Shown: positions 16,302 through 24,838 of the stretch, in pieces
Numbering within the stretch: the first letter of the stretch is position 1
Layout: every line of letters starts with the position of its first letter
DNA from: Faecalicoccus acidiformans
GTDB lineage: Bacteria > Bacillota_I > Bacilli_A > Erysipelotrichales > Erysipelotrichaceae
Direction of reading: 5' to 3'
DNA: 64,000 nt
Assembly (NCBI RefSeq): GCF_014202635.1
Contig: NZ_JACHHD010000012.1
Location: 1 to 64,000, forward strand
The notes under the pieces: model-generated
What the model was told of the DNA's origin: nothing
What the model saw: only the letters and a program-made list of their open reading frames with translations
The model's database searches: none
Translations under genes and position numbers: made by a program

Positions 16302-17687
16302 CTACATTGTAATCCAGCCTAGAACATTGGCGACAGAGCTCAATAAGATAATCGTGATACAGATCGGCGCCACATATTTGATGATGAAGTGATAGATTTT
16401 TTTGCGCTTGAACTGCGAAGAAATCTCAATCTCTTCGTCGATTTTCTTTAAACCTACGACTTTCACAACCAAGAAACAAGTTGCTAAGGCCGATATTGGC
16501 ATCATGACTGAGTTCGTTAAGAAATCAAAGAAATCTAAGAACTGCATTCCGAAGATCCGAATCGAATCCCAGACGCCAAATCCTAAACAAGAACAAGTTC
16601 CCAAGATAATCATAACAACCGCCATGAACACACAAGATTTTTTGCGGCTCCAGTGGAGTTCGTCACCCAAAGTGGATACGCTTGTTTCCAACAAAGAGAT
16701 CGCGCTGGTCAAGGCTGCGAACAGGAACATTAAGAAGAAGACAACTCCGACAAAGGTCCCGATTCCCATGCTGGAGAATACCTTCGGTAAAGTGATAAAG
16801 GTCAAAGATGGGCCAGCCTGCAACGTAGACATATCGCCACCGGAAAAAGCGAAGACAGCCGGAATGATCATCAGACCTGCCAACAAGGCAACGCCGGTAT
16901 CAAAAAATTCAACTTGTGAAGTACTCTTTTCTATATCGACATCTTTTTCGATATAGGAACCATAAGTGATCAAGATTCCCATGGCGATAGAGAGGGAATA
17001 AAACATTTGACCCATTGCCGAAACCACAGTCATTAGGGAGAAATTGTCAAAGTTAGGGATCAAGAAGTATTTAACTCCTTCCCAGGCACCAGGACGAGTG
17101 ACCGAGTAGATGGCAACAATAATGGCCAATACGATCAGGATCGGCATCATTATCTTGGAAACTCGTTCAACACCTTTATTGACGCCGCCCAAGATGACGG
17201 AAAACACTAGGACAGAGAACAGGATGAACCAAAGTTCTACACTGCCTGAAGAGGATAAAAAAGCAGAGAATGTTCCGTCCTGGGCTAACAAGGTCGCATT
17301 GCCCAAGGCATAATCAAAGAGATATTTCAGGACCCAGCCGCCAATAACACAATAGTAAGGGCAAATCAACATGGGGATGATGGCAGTGAACCAGCCGCCT
17401 AAACGAAAAGGCAAGGTCTTGCCGAAAACATGAAAGGCACCTACCGGACTCTTTTTTGTCATTCGCCCTAGAGCAGTTTCTGATACAATCAAGGCATAGC
17501 CTAATGTAACCACCAGGATCAGATACACGAGCAAAAAGATCCCGCCGCCATATTTGGCGGCTAAATAGGGAAAACGCCAAATATTTCCCAAGCCGACAGC
17601 TGATCCGGCAACGGCCATTACATAACCGATCCGTCCTGAAAACTTGCCTCGACTATTTTGCGAACTTGAAGAAGTTTTCTTATCCAT
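16302..17687 (-). CDS. sodium-dependent transporter, SNF (LeuT-like) family
   Basis: A 461-residue integral membrane protein with about 11-12 hydrophobic helices. The unwound TM1 signature GSAVGLGNIWRFPYLAAKYGG with GGIFLLVYL is diagnostic of the neurotransmitter:sodium symporter family. Bacterial members import amino acids such as tryptophan, tyrosine or leucine with sodium; the substrate here is not predictable. The N-terminal Ser/Lys-rich tail is cytoplasmic. It has its own terminator and an AGGAGG site. No neighbour hints at the substrate. Confidence 0.93.
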   Translation of the reverse strand: MDKKTSSSSQNSRGKFSGRIGYVMAVAGSAVGLGNIWRFPYLAAKYGGGIFLLVYLILVVTLGYALIVSETALGRMTKKSPVGAFHVFGKTLPFRLGGWFTAIIPMLICPYYCVIGGWVLKYLFDYALGNATLLAQDGTFSAFLSSSGSVELWFILFSVLVFSVILGGVNKGVERVSKIMMPILIVLAIIVAIYSVTRPGAWEGVKYFLIPNFDNFSLMTVVSAMGQMFYSLSIAMGILITYGSYIEKDVDIEKSTSQVEFFDTGVALLAGLMIIPAVFAFSGGDMSTLQAGPSLTFITLPKVFSSMGIGTFVGVVFFLMFLFAALTSAISLLETSVSTLGDELHWSRKKSCVFMAVVMIILGTCSCLGFGVWDSIRIFGMQFLDFFDFLTNSVMMPISALATCFLVVKVVGLKKIDEEIEISSQFKRKKIYHFIIKYVAPICITIILLSSVANVLGWITM

Positions 17688-17857
17688 ATGAGACCTCCTT
17701 TGATAAGGTTTCTAGTCGTATCTTTCATTAAATACTATTATGAAAAGGATTTCAATGAAAATCAGGAAATCCATGTAAAAAAAGACAAGGTTTATGAAAA
17801 ATGTAAGAATTAAGACAAGATATCTATGATACGATAAAAACAGAGGAGGCTTTCTTT

Positions 17858-18163
17858 ATGGTGATCGCTTTGTGTTTTCCGGGAATCTTCTATATTCTCT
17901 ATGGGATCTATATGATTTGCAGAAAGCGCATGATCAATTTGCGTGAAGATTTTCGCAGTCAATCTTGGACTTCAGAATATATTACGGAACAAGGGAAGCT
18001 TGATATTATTTTTGGGGCTCTTCTTTTTGCGGACAGCGGGGTATATCTCTTATTAGGAGGGGTGGCCGGGTTTCTCTTCCTGATTCTTTTGGGGATCCTT
18101 TGTATCCTGGGACAATATCGTCTGTTCCAAAAATATAAGCAGAAGATTGAAAAACCGCGGTGA
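17858..18163 (+). CDS. small membrane protein, three predicted helices
   Basis: A 101-residue protein I do not recognise. Hydrophobic segments lie at about residues 2-20, 47-67 and 70-88, with a charged middle loop (RKRMINLREDFRSQSWTSEY) and a basic C-terminus. A strong GAGGAGG site precedes the ATG, which supports it as real. It is followed by an independent promoter for the CorC-type gene, so the two are probably separate transcripts. Confidence 0.7.
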   Translation: MVIALCFPGIFYILYGIYMICRKRMINLREDFRSQSWTSEYITEQGKLDIIFGALLFADSGVYLLLGGVAGFLFLILLGILCILGQYRLFQKYKQKIEKPR

Positions 18164-18174
18164 TTTTGCGGGAA

Positions 18175-18203
18175 TTGACATCCGATACAAGTTTTGATAA
18201 ACT
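18175..18203 (+). promoter_or_regulatory. promoter of the CorC/HlyC-type gene
   Basis: A perfect TTGACA (18175-18180), exactly 17 nt, then TAAACT (18198-18203). Transcription should begin near 18210, which leaves a leader of about 115 nt before the start codon. Confidence 0.7.
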
Positions 18204-18209
18204 TTCGTC

Positions 18210-18323
18210 AGTATGAGTAGCACAGAAGACCCCGGTCGAAGTTGCACGGGGAAACAATAAAAAAGAAAGACATAACCTGAATTCCATCAGGCTATGTCTT
18301 TTTGTGCATTTTTGGAGGATATT
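18210..18323 (+). promoter_or_regulatory. leader RNA with intrinsic terminator before the CorC-type gene
   Basis: The leader contains a hairpin with CCCCG (18230-18234) and CGGGG (18247-18251) around a 12-nt loop, then a 15-bp stem AAAGACATAACCTGA / TCAGGCTATGTCTTT (18266-18301, one mismatch) with a T-tract, then the GGAGG site. A terminator between promoter and gene means expression depends on readthrough. I could not match the upstream part to any riboswitch class I know. It could be a new ion or metabolite sensor or a protein-bound attenuator. Confidence 0.6.
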
Positions 18324-19652
18324 ATGTTTTTTGCGTTAGGATTGCAGGTCGTCTTGATCTGCGTGAATGCGATCTTTGCCGGCGCGGAGATCGCCGTCGT
18401 CTCCATGAACGGAGCGACGTTACAAGCACGTGCCGAAGAAGGGAATCGTCGCGCCAAGATCTTGATGAAGTTAGTCGAGAATCCATCAAAGTTTTTGGCA
18501 ACGATTCAGGTAGCCATTACGTTGGCAGGATATTTAGGTAGTGCCTATGCGACAGATAGTTTTGCGGATCCTTTGGTGAAACTCTTGAATTCCTGGAACA
18601 TTCCGATCTCGGAGGCCACACTGCGTTCTTTTTGTCCATTGGTGATCACTTTGATCATGTCCTTTTTCTCGATCGTATTCGGGGAATTGGTGCCGAAGCG
18701 AATCGCGATGCAGAATAAAGAAAAGGTATCTTATGCTTTGTCGGGGACTCTATCTTTTATCTCTAAAGCCTTTGCCCCTTTGGTATGGTTATTGACCAAC
18801 AGTACCAATTTGGTTCTTCGTCTTTGCGGCATCGATCCGGACGAGGAAGAAGAAGTGACCGAAGAAGAGATTCGTATGATGGTCAATCAAAGCCTTTCCC
18901 AAGGACAGATAGAACAAGATGAGAATGTGATGATCCAAAACATCTTTGATTTCAATGATGTGACCTTGGAAGAAATCTGTACGCATCGAAAAGATGTAGT
19001 CGCATTGGATGTCGAAGATGAATTGAGCGTATGGGACGAAGAAATCAACCAGACATCTTTTGACTGTTATCCGGTTTATCGCGAAAACCAGGATCAGATC
19101 GTAGGTGTATTGGATGCCAAAAAGTATCTTCGTATGGCCAACCGCACCAAAGAAGAAGTGCTCTTGAATGCGGTATTGAAGCCCTTGTTTGTCTTAGAGG
19201 GTATGAAAGCCGATCATCTTTTATTAAAGATGAAACAGACAAAAAAATCTTTTGCGGTCGTCTTGGATGAATATGGAGGATTTGTCGGGGTTGTCACGTT
19301 GCGCGATCTTTTGGTCTTATTAGTGGAAGATCTGGATGAAGAAGGACAGTCCAGCGAATCTGACGGTATCCTCTTACTAGAAGAAAACATGTGGCGAATC
19401 CAGGGAGATGCCATGCTGGAGGATGTCAATAAGATTTTAGGGCTGCAGCTCAGCGATGAAGAATACGATACATTCAGCGGTTATGTACTGGATGCCTTAG
19501 GCGGCAGTTTGCCGGATGATAACGAAAGCTTTGAGCTGGATCTGGAAGAAATGATCATCAAAGCGAAGATGGGAACGGAACACCGCATAGACGAAGCGGT
19601 GGTTCGCTTGAAACCAAAACCCCAAAAACAAAACGAAGAGGAGAACGATTGA
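18324..19652 (+). CDS. HlyC/CorC (CNNM-type) membrane protein with CBS pair
   Basis: About 442 residues. The N-terminal DUF21/CNNM membrane domain covers the first 190 residues (four hydrophobic segments; NAIFAGAEIAVVSMN, KFLATIQVAITLAGYLGSAYA, GELVPKRIAMQN). Two CBS motifs follow, with RKDVVALDVEDELS and VLDEYGGFVGVVTLRDLL, then the C-terminal CorC_HlyC domain (ESDGILLLEENMWRIQGD). Homologues are linked to magnesium or cobalt efflux. The start at 18324 has GGAGG 6 nt upstream; the ATG at 18294 lies inside the leader terminator and is unlikely. Confidence 0.92.
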   Translation: MFFALGLQVVLICVNAIFAGAEIAVVSMNGATLQARAEEGNRRAKILMKLVENPSKFLATIQVAITLAGYLGSAYATDSFADPLVKLLNSWNIPISEATLRSFCPLVITLIMSFFSIVFGELVPKRIAMQNKEKVSYALSGTLSFISKAFAPLVWLLTNSTNLVLRLCGIDPDEEEEVTEEEIRMMVNQSLSQGQIEQDENVMIQNIFDFNDVTLEEICTHRKDVVALDVEDELSVWDEEINQTSFDCYPVYRENQDQIVGVLDAKKYLRMANRTKEEVLLNAVLKPLFVLEGMKADHLLLKMKQTKKSFAVVLDEYGGFVGVVTLRDLLVLLVEDLDEEGQSSESDGILLLEENMWRIQGDAMLEDVNKILGLQLSDEEYDTFSGYVLDALGGSLPDDNESFELDLEEMIIKAKMGTEHRIDEAVVRLKPKPQKQNEEEND

Positions 19653-19670
19653 TTCTCCTCTTATTTTTTT
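19636..19670. terminator. terminator at the CorC/GntR junction
   Basis: AAGAGGAGAA and TTCTCCTCTT form a 10-bp stem with a 7-nt loop, followed by ATTTTTTT on the plus strand. It overlaps the stop of the CorC-type gene and the last codons of the convergent GntR gene. Confidence 0.85.
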
Positions 19671-20359
19671 AGGGTAAAGGTAAAGGAATTGGTATCGCCC
19701 CGATATTTTGAGATCGAGTATTCGATCGGAATTCCTTGGGGATCCCTTCCGTAAGAATGAAAATAAAACAGCGGATCTTTCTGGTTGATCTGCAGCAAGT
19801 CGGCTAATGTCTCATCGGCGCTGACCACCTCTAAATGACGAGTGATCGAGGCAATCGGATGATCGCAGCGGGCACATTGATCATAGAAAGATTCTTTACT
19901 GAAATCCAGATCCAGAAAATGCGCAAACAAGGGATAGGGCATGTAGGTCGTCACAAAGACATTGGGCGTATGATCGATATAGCGCAAACGGACCAGTTTC
20001 AAGACTTCATCGCATCGCAAGATCTCTTTGATCTCGTCCGAGGCTTCTTCTTTTTGAAACGTCAGCACTTTGGTTTGGCTCGAATGTCCTTTTTGATGGA
20101 TCTCGGAATCAAAGCTGCTGATGGTTTGGGTAAATCCCTGATCGATCTTAGGAGCGCAAACGATGGTTCCTCGTTTCCGGCGCTTTTCCAAGATGCCTTG
20201 GTCAACCAGCAAACTGATGGCCTGACGGATCGTCGGCCGGCTGACGTGGTATTGGCTGGCCAGTTCCATCTCTGTGGGAATGGTTTCACCTACCGGATAA
20301 AAGCCGGAATCGATCTTATCGAGCAGATCGTTGCGGATATCTAGATACATTGCGGACAT
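19661..20359 (-). CDS. GntR-family regulator, HutC/UTRA subfamily
   Basis: About 232 residues. The N-terminal winged helix is complete (YLDIRNDLLDKIDSGFYPVGETIPTEMELASQYHVSRPTIRQAISLLVDQGILEKRRKRGTIV in pieces typical of GntR). The UTRA ligand-binding domain occupies the C-terminal two thirds (VLKLVRLRYID, VTTYMPYPLF, DPLFYFHSYGRDPQGIPIEYSISKYRGD). Such regulators sense sugar phosphates or amino acids and repress adjacent genes. It is divergent from deoC, and an 18-bp palindrome lies between them over the deoC promoter. The start at 20359 follows an AAGGTGG site. Confidence 0.92.
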   Translation of the reverse strand: MSAMYLDIRNDLLDKIDSGFYPVGETIPTEMELASQYHVSRPTIRQAISLLVDQGILEKRRKRGTIVCAPKIDQGFTQTISSFDSEIHQKGHSSQTKVLTFQKEEASDEIKEILRCDEVLKLVRLRYIDHTPNVFVTTYMPYPLFAHFLDLDFSKESFYDQCARCDHPIASITRHLEVVSADETLADLLQINQKDPLFYFHSYGRDPQGIPIEYSISKYRGDTNSFTFTLKK

Positions 20360-20405
20360 AAATGCCACCACCTTCTATACATAATAGTAACATTTTATTT
20401 ATTTC

Positions 20406-20446
20406 TGTCAATTTATATTGACATAAACATTACATAATGATACATT
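20406..20446 (+). promoter_or_regulatory. deoC operon promoter with palindromic operator
   Basis: TGTCAATTTATATTGACA (20406-20423) is a perfect 6-6-6 inverted repeat. Its right arm is itself the -35 box TTGACA (20418-20423), followed by 17 nt and TACATT (20441-20446). A dimeric repressor bound here would block the -35 region. The divergent GntR gene is the obvious candidate binder; this is inference. Confidence 0.65.
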
Positions 20447-20472
20447 GTCCTTGACAAAAGGAGGTATTGGAT

Positions 20473-21162
20473 ATGAATTCATCCAATCTGACAAAAGAAT
20501 CACTTGCGAAACTGTTTGACCATACCTTTTTAAAAGCGTATGCGACCGATGCCGATCTTGCGAAACTTTGTGACGAAGCTAAGGCAATGAATACGGCGAT
20601 GGTAGCCATCAATACGGAATGGACGGCTTTTTGTAAAGAACAGCTCAAAGACAGCGATGTGCATGTCGGCGCTGCCATTGGATTCCCGTTAGGCCAATGC
20701 GGGCTGGAAACGAAATTATTTGAATGTCGTCATGCGATCGAACAAGGAGCCGATGAGATCGACTATGTCATCAATATCGGACAGGCGAAGATGCATCATT
20801 GGGACTACATCAAAGACGAGATGGAAAAGATCGTGGCCATCTGTAAAGAACATCATGTCCTCAGCAAGGTCATCTTTGAAAACTGTTATTTGGAAAAAGA
20901 AGAGATCCAGAAATTGAGCGAGATCGCCAAAGAAGTAAAACCTGATTTCATCAAGACCAGCACCGGATTTGGAACCGGCGGGGCCACGGCAGAAGATGTA
21001 AAACTGATGAAAGATACCGTAGGAGACGTAGTTCAGGTCAAAGCCGCCGGCGGCATCCGCAGCTGGCAGACATGTAAAGCAATGATCGATGCCGGTGCTA
21101 CCCGCATCGGAACCAGCTCCAGTATCCAGATCTTAAAAGAATTTGAAGAGGCAAACGCATGA
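20473..21162 (+). CDS. deoC: deoxyribose-phosphate aldolase
   Basis: A 229-residue class I aldolase that cleaves 2-deoxyribose-5-phosphate to glyceraldehyde-3-phosphate and acetaldehyde in deoxynucleoside salvage. Family blocks are DHTFLKAYAT near the start, GAAIGFPLGQ, EIDYVINIG, SKVIFENCYL, and the Schiff-base lysine in DFIKTSTGFGTGGAT, then KAAGGIRS with the second lysine. A TTG six bases upstream is in frame, but the ATG at 20473 has the better AAAGGAGG spacing. The next gene starts within its stop codon (ATGA), so the operon is coupled. Confidence 0.96.
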   Translation: MNSSNLTKESLAKLFDHTFLKAYATDADLAKLCDEAKAMNTAMVAINTEWTAFCKEQLKDSDVHVGAAIGFPLGQCGLETKLFECRHAIEQGADEIDYVINIGQAKMHHWDYIKDEMEKIVAICKEHHVLSKVIFENCYLEKEEIQKLSEIAKEVKPDFIKTSTGFGTGGATAEDVKLMKDTVGDVVQVKAAGGIRSWQTCKAMIDAGATRIGTSSSIQILKEFEEANA

Positions 21163-22088
21163 AACCCCTCTTATTAAAACCTATCCCGGATTATACGATC
21201 TGGGGCGGCAATACATTAAGTCAAGCCCGCGGGTATGATCAAAATTATGGAACGTGGTGGGAAGTCTCCGCACATCCTTACTGCACCAATGAAGTGACCA
21301 ATCTGGAAGAAAGTGTCACGCTTCAAGAATTGATCGACCGCGATCCCGAAGGGATGCTGGGAAAAGGCTACGGCCTTCATGAAATGCTTCGCTTGGCGTA
21401 CCTGGATTCCATCGACAGATTGAGCATCCAGGTCCATCCTTATGATGAATATGCCTGGGAACATGCACAGGATAATGGAAAATTTGAGACTTGGTATATC
21501 TTGGATGCGAAACCAGGCGCCAACCTGGTCGCAGGAACGACCGTCTCGGATCCGGAAGTGATCCGCAAAGCCCTGGAAGATCATACGTTAGATCAGTATT
21601 TACGACACTGGCCTGTCAAAAAAGGCGACTATATCACGATCCCGGACGGAATGCTTCATGCGTTGGGAAAAGATATCGTTGCCTTGGAAGTGGGCACCAA
21701 TTCCAATACGACGTATCGCTTTTATGATTATGGCCGCACGGATGCGCAGGGAAATGCGCGCCCGCTGCATTTAAAGGAAAGTTTTGATGTGGTTGACTTT
21801 TCCAAAGAACCGCACTTTGTACCGGCCCAGCACAAGACGCATCGCTTAGGCGATACGCCGGTTTTAACCGTCGATGAAATCTATGCCGATCAGGATCAAG
21901 TGATCGATGTACAGGATACTTATGGCATTCTCTCGAATGTAGGCGAAGAAAAGATCCAGGTCATCTGGAAAGATCAAACGATCGAAGTGGCCCGCTATAA
22001 CAGTCTTTTCATCCCTCACAGTGCGCAGGAAGTGACATTGAAAAAAGGGGCTCATGTCTTATTCAGCCAACCGAGAAAGAAGGACTAA
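21159..22088 (+). CDS. manA: mannose-6-phosphate isomerase, class I
   Basis: A 309-residue cupin enzyme converting mannose-6-phosphate and fructose-6-phosphate, dependent on zinc. The short Firmicute form is recognised by IWGGNTLSQ, WWEVSAHP, LSIQVHPYDEYAWEHAQ with the metal-binding His and Glu, KFETWYILDA, and PDGMLHALGKDIVALEVGTNSNTTYRFYDYGR. It overlaps deoC by 4 nt. The two share a sugar-phosphate theme, which hints at the ligand of the divergent GntR regulator. Confidence 0.93.
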   Translation: MKPLLLKPIPDYTIWGGNTLSQARGYDQNYGTWWEVSAHPYCTNEVTNLEESVTLQELIDRDPEGMLGKGYGLHEMLRLAYLDSIDRLSIQVHPYDEYAWEHAQDNGKFETWYILDAKPGANLVAGTTVSDPEVIRKALEDHTLDQYLRHWPVKKGDYITIPDGMLHALGKDIVALEVGTNSNTTYRFYDYGRTDAQGNARPLHLKESFDVVDFSKEPHFVPAQHKTHRLGDTPVLTVDEIYADQDQVIDVQDTYGILSNVGEEKIQVIWKDQTIEVARYNSLFIPHSAQEVTLKKGAHVLFSQPRKKD

Positions 22089-22089
22089 G

Positions 22090-22956
22090 ATGAAAACAAT
22101 TTTAGTAACCGGAGCCAATGGATACTTGGCCAGTTATATCGTGCGCGAGAATCAAGACCAGTTTCACTGGATCAAGATGACCCGCAAGGATGCCGATCTC
22201 AGCGATCCGCATGCAGTTTATGACTTTGTTTCCCGTCAAGATTTTGATATTTGTTTCCATACGGCAGCCAATGCGACGACGGCTCTTTGTGAAGAAAAAC
22301 CGGATCTGGCGCATAAGATCAATGTGGAATCGACCCAGTCGATCATCCGGGCGTGTAAAGAAAAAAAGGCTCGTCTGATCTTCTGTTCTACGGAACAAGT
22401 CTTTAATGGTTTGGTCAACGAAGGACCGATCAAAGAAGATCAAGAACCATGTGCCGTGACTGTTTATGGACAAAACAAGATCGAATGCGAAAAATACATC
22501 CATCAGGAACTGGAAGATGCCGTGATCTTGCGCTATTCCTGGATGATGGGACTTTCTTTTGATGGCATCAAGGCCAGTCCGAGCATTGTCAAAAATGTCA
22601 TGAATGCACTGATCCATCATCAGCCGACCTTGTTCACATGCAACGAAAGAAGATGCATGACCTATGCCAAATACTTGGCTAAGCAGTTCAAACAGATCTC
22701 GGAATTGCCGGCCGGCACCTATCATGTGGCTTGTGAAAACGATAAGACGACGTATGAATCGGCTCTTTATGTCGCAAACCGTTTGGGTTGTGATCCTAAA
22801 GCCATTGAAGAATTGATCTTGCCGAATACAAAACGTTATGCCGATCGCTTCCGCGATTATCGTTTGGATGCGGCCAAACTGAAAGGCTATGGCATTACGT
22901 TTGGCACCTTTGAAGAAAATGTCGAAGAAGTTTTAAAAGATTTTGGCTGGATCTAG
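22090..22956 (+). CDS. SDR-family NAD(P)-dependent reductase, RmlD-like
   Basis: A 288-residue extended short-chain dehydrogenase. The N-terminal Rossmann loop is TGANGYLASYIV, followed by DADLSDPHAVYDFV, FHTAANATTALCEEKPDLAHKINV, a serine in FCSTEQVFNG and the catalytic YGQNKIECEKYI (YxxxK). It resembles dTDP-4-dehydrorhamnose reductases and related sugar-nucleotide reductases, but the substrate is not fixed. The ATG at 22090 has an AAGGA site; the frame extends into manA, but there is no support for an earlier start. Third gene of the deoC operon, ending at a terminator. Confidence 0.87.
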   Translation: MKTILVTGANGYLASYIVRENQDQFHWIKMTRKDADLSDPHAVYDFVSRQDFDICFHTAANATTALCEEKPDLAHKINVESTQSIIRACKEKKARLIFCSTEQVFNGLVNEGPIKEDQEPCAVTVYGQNKIECEKYIHQELEDAVILRYSWMMGLSFDGIKASPSIVKNVMNALIHHQPTLFTCNERRCMTYAKYLAKQFKQISELPAGTYHVACENDKTTYESALYVANRLGCDPKAIEELILPNTKRYADRFRDYRLDAAKLKGYGITFGTFEENVEEVLKDFGWI

Positions 22957-22960
22957 ATCC

Positions 22961-22985
22961 TAAGGCTCCGCTTGGGGCCTTTTTC
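22961..22985 (+). terminator. terminator of the deoC-manA-SDR operon
   Basis: AAGGCTCC and GGGGCCTT form an 8-bp stem with a GCTT loop, followed by TTTCTTTT. Confidence 0.9.
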
Positions 22986-23024
22986 TTTTGTCAAAAAAAA
23001 GATCCTCATGGAGAGGATCGTGAG

Positions 23025-23246
23025 TTAGGAAATGTTTTTGTTGAATTCTGGATCGTTCTGGAGTGATTCGCGCAGTTCAGCCGGGATATCTAAAATTTCC
23101 AGTGCTTTTTCCAATGTCATATCCGGGAGATTCTTCATGAGATTGCGAACACTTTCCTGCAGCGCCATATTTTTGCCTTGGCTAATTCCTGTACTGAACG
23201 CTTGGCCCCATGCCTGGTTCCATAATCCTTCACTGAATGTACACAT
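23025..23246 (-). CDS. short protein resembling the tail of Rpn/PD-(D/E)XK transposase-like proteins
   Basis: A 73-residue protein starting at the ATG at 23246 after an AAGGAG site. The segment GISQGKNMALQESVRNLMKNLPDMTLEKALEILDIP looks like the C-terminal tail of the Rpn (recombination-promoting nuclease, YhgA-like) family, but the nuclease domain is absent. It may be a free-standing remnant or a regulatory small protein. No nuclease domain is found upstream in any frame. Function unknown. Confidence 0.55.
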   Translation of the reverse strand: MCTFSEGLWNQAWGQAFSTGISQGKNMALQESVRNLMKNLPDMTLEKALEILDIPAELRESLQNDPEFNKNIS

Positions 23247-23268
23247 ATTTCTCAACTCCTTTTTTATC

Positions 23269-24753
23269 TCAGTATACCATGTCTTTTTTTAAAACGAGCC
23301 CCTGGGCATGATCATAAGCGGCTTGCGGATCGATTTGCCCGTTGTTTACCGGCATCTCGCTGGCCACCACGACATACTCTTGATGATCGATCGTGATTTG
23401 ATCTTGGATCACAAAGCTGGCAATATCGCCCGGTTCATAAACATAAAGCGTCGTCTTTGGGTCATTGACATCCAGGACAGGGATCTTTTTTTCGACCGAG
23501 AATGTTTGGATCTCTATCGATTGAGCATCCGCAAAATCTTGGCGGGCATCCAACAGATAATAAAAGTGAGCGGCTTTTTCGCCCCAGTATGGATCGCTGG
23601 CATATTGGACATTGATCCCGCTGGCCTTATTGCCAAACCAGGAACCGTGATAACGCGAGTCTAACAGATTCGCATAGCCGTTCTGAAGGAATCCGTAAGC
23701 ATGTTCGTAGATACAATCTTGGATCGAAGAATAGACGGTAGCGCTATCCGGGCTGGCATCATAGGCGGCATGGCCAAACAAGTTGTGGTTTACGATCGCA
23801 TATTCACTTCGTCCATAGCCGCTTTCATTGACGGCCGTCGCAAACATCATGGAGGCATTGATCCCGATCTCTTCTTGTATGGAAAGAAATTGATCGCCAG
23901 ATTGAACTAATACACTTTGATTGTCGGAACATGGGAAAGTTGCGGCTTGCTGGTTGATGCCATAGTCGGCCAAAAAAGCGTCATAATCAGCACTTGTCAA
24001 ATGAGTCGATGAACGATGCGGCACATACTGATAGAAATTATAATGCGCTTTCGGATTGACGGCATTTTCGTGAGAGTTATGTCGGACATCATCTGTCATT
24101 TTCGAAAGATCCGTGTAAAAGTAGTTTCCATCATAAGAATAATAGATCACACCCTCATCCATAAAATCCGGTGCCTGTTCCAAAGAAAGCGTATTTCCGT
24201 TTCCTTGCAGAAGATCCGTGGAGATAAAATGATATAAAATATCTTCACTGACATAGTAGTAGGAACAAGAAAGGCTTTCATCAAAAAGATACAGCTGGAT
24301 ATCTTCGATAGATACCCACGCTTTGACGCCGCTGATCTGTATCAGTGCCTGACTTCCATCCGATGAAGTGTCTAAGTATAAGGCATCGGCTCCATAAGCG
24401 CCGTTGGTATAGCCGGCGGCATCGCTGCCATCCACCGTATAGAGCGTATTCTCCGAACTTGACTTGGTGTTGAGATTGACAAAGCCTTCAGACAAGGCCA
24501 CGACTTTTTGATCTTCTCTTTGGATGTAGGCTACTTCATCTAGAGAATCCATCTTGAACTGGGCAAACAAAAAATGCTTGTAGACACCTTGTTCTTCGAC
24601 GCCTTCTTTTGTGACGGCCATGACGGTAAAGACACCGTTTTCCGTCAGTTTCAAGCCTAGAAAACCAAGACCTATCAAGCCGATCAACAGGCCTAAAATC
24701 AATACAGGTCTAGAGATCCTTCTTCGGGATCGCGTTCTTCTTTTTCTTGTCAT
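23269..24753 (-). CDS. membrane-anchored N-acetylglucosaminidase (peptidoglycan hydrolase)
   Basis: About 494 residues. A basic start (TRKRRTRSRRRISR) precedes one membrane helix (residues about 16-36), so the enzyme faces the wall. The second half has the glucosaminidase domain: EEIGINASMMFATAVNESGYGRSEYAIVNHNLFGH with the catalytic glutamate in NESG, then YHGSWFGNKASGINVQYASDPYWGEKAAHFYY. The C-terminal part may be SH3-like (VYEPGDIASFVI). Such enzymes cut glycan strands during growth or separation. The ATG at 24753 has no good Shine-Dalgarno site, and a promoter -10 box lies exactly 6 nt upstream, so the mRNA may be leaderless. Confidence 0.85.
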   Translation of the reverse strand: MTRKRRTRSRRRISRPVLILGLLIGLIGLGFLGLKLTENGVFTVMAVTKEGVEEQGVYKHFLFAQFKMDSLDEVAYIQREDQKVVALSEGFVNLNTKSSSENTLYTVDGSDAAGYTNGAYGADALYLDTSSDGSQALIQISGVKAWVSIEDIQLYLFDESLSCSYYYVSEDILYHFISTDLLQGNGNTLSLEQAPDFMDEGVIYYSYDGNYFYTDLSKMTDDVRHNSHENAVNPKAHYNFYQYVPHRSSTHLTSADYDAFLADYGINQQAATFPCSDNQSVLVQSGDQFLSIQEEIGINASMMFATAVNESGYGRSEYAIVNHNLFGHAAYDASPDSATVYSSIQDCIYEHAYGFLQNGYANLLDSRYHGSWFGNKASGINVQYASDPYWGEKAAHFYYLLDARQDFADAQSIEIQTFSVEKKIPVLDVNDPKTTLYVYEPGDIASFVIQDQITIDHQEYVVVASEMPVNNGQIDPQAAYDHAQGLVLKKDMVY

Positions 24754-24759
24754 GCATCC

Positions 24760-24789
24760 AGTGTAGCACAATCGATATTAAACTGTCAT
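24760..24789 (-). promoter_or_regulatory. extended -10 promoter abutting the glucosaminidase start
   Basis: On the minus strand ATGACA (24789-24784), 18 nt, then TGC-TACACT (-10 at 24765-24760), then 6 nt and the ATG. Transcription would begin at or next to the A of the start codon. Confidence 0.55.
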
Positions 24790-24838
24790 TTAGACGGCTT
24801 CTGTGTTAAACTGTTGAAGTTGAAAGGATGTTGAGATT

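Noticed and set aside
16402-16956. A 184-codon frame opposite the SNF transporter
   Set aside because: It is the mirror frame of a strongly recognisable membrane protein and has no ribosome binding site or domain of its own.
18210-18265. GAGTAG in the CorC leader as a yybP-ykoY or M-box riboswitch
   Set aside because: The sensor region is only about 55 nt and lacks the other conserved blocks of both classes; the true yybP-ykoY lies before mntP.
18294-18323. Upstream ATG for the CorC-type protein
   Set aside because: It lies inside the leader terminator hairpin; the ATG at 18324 has a proper GGAGG site.
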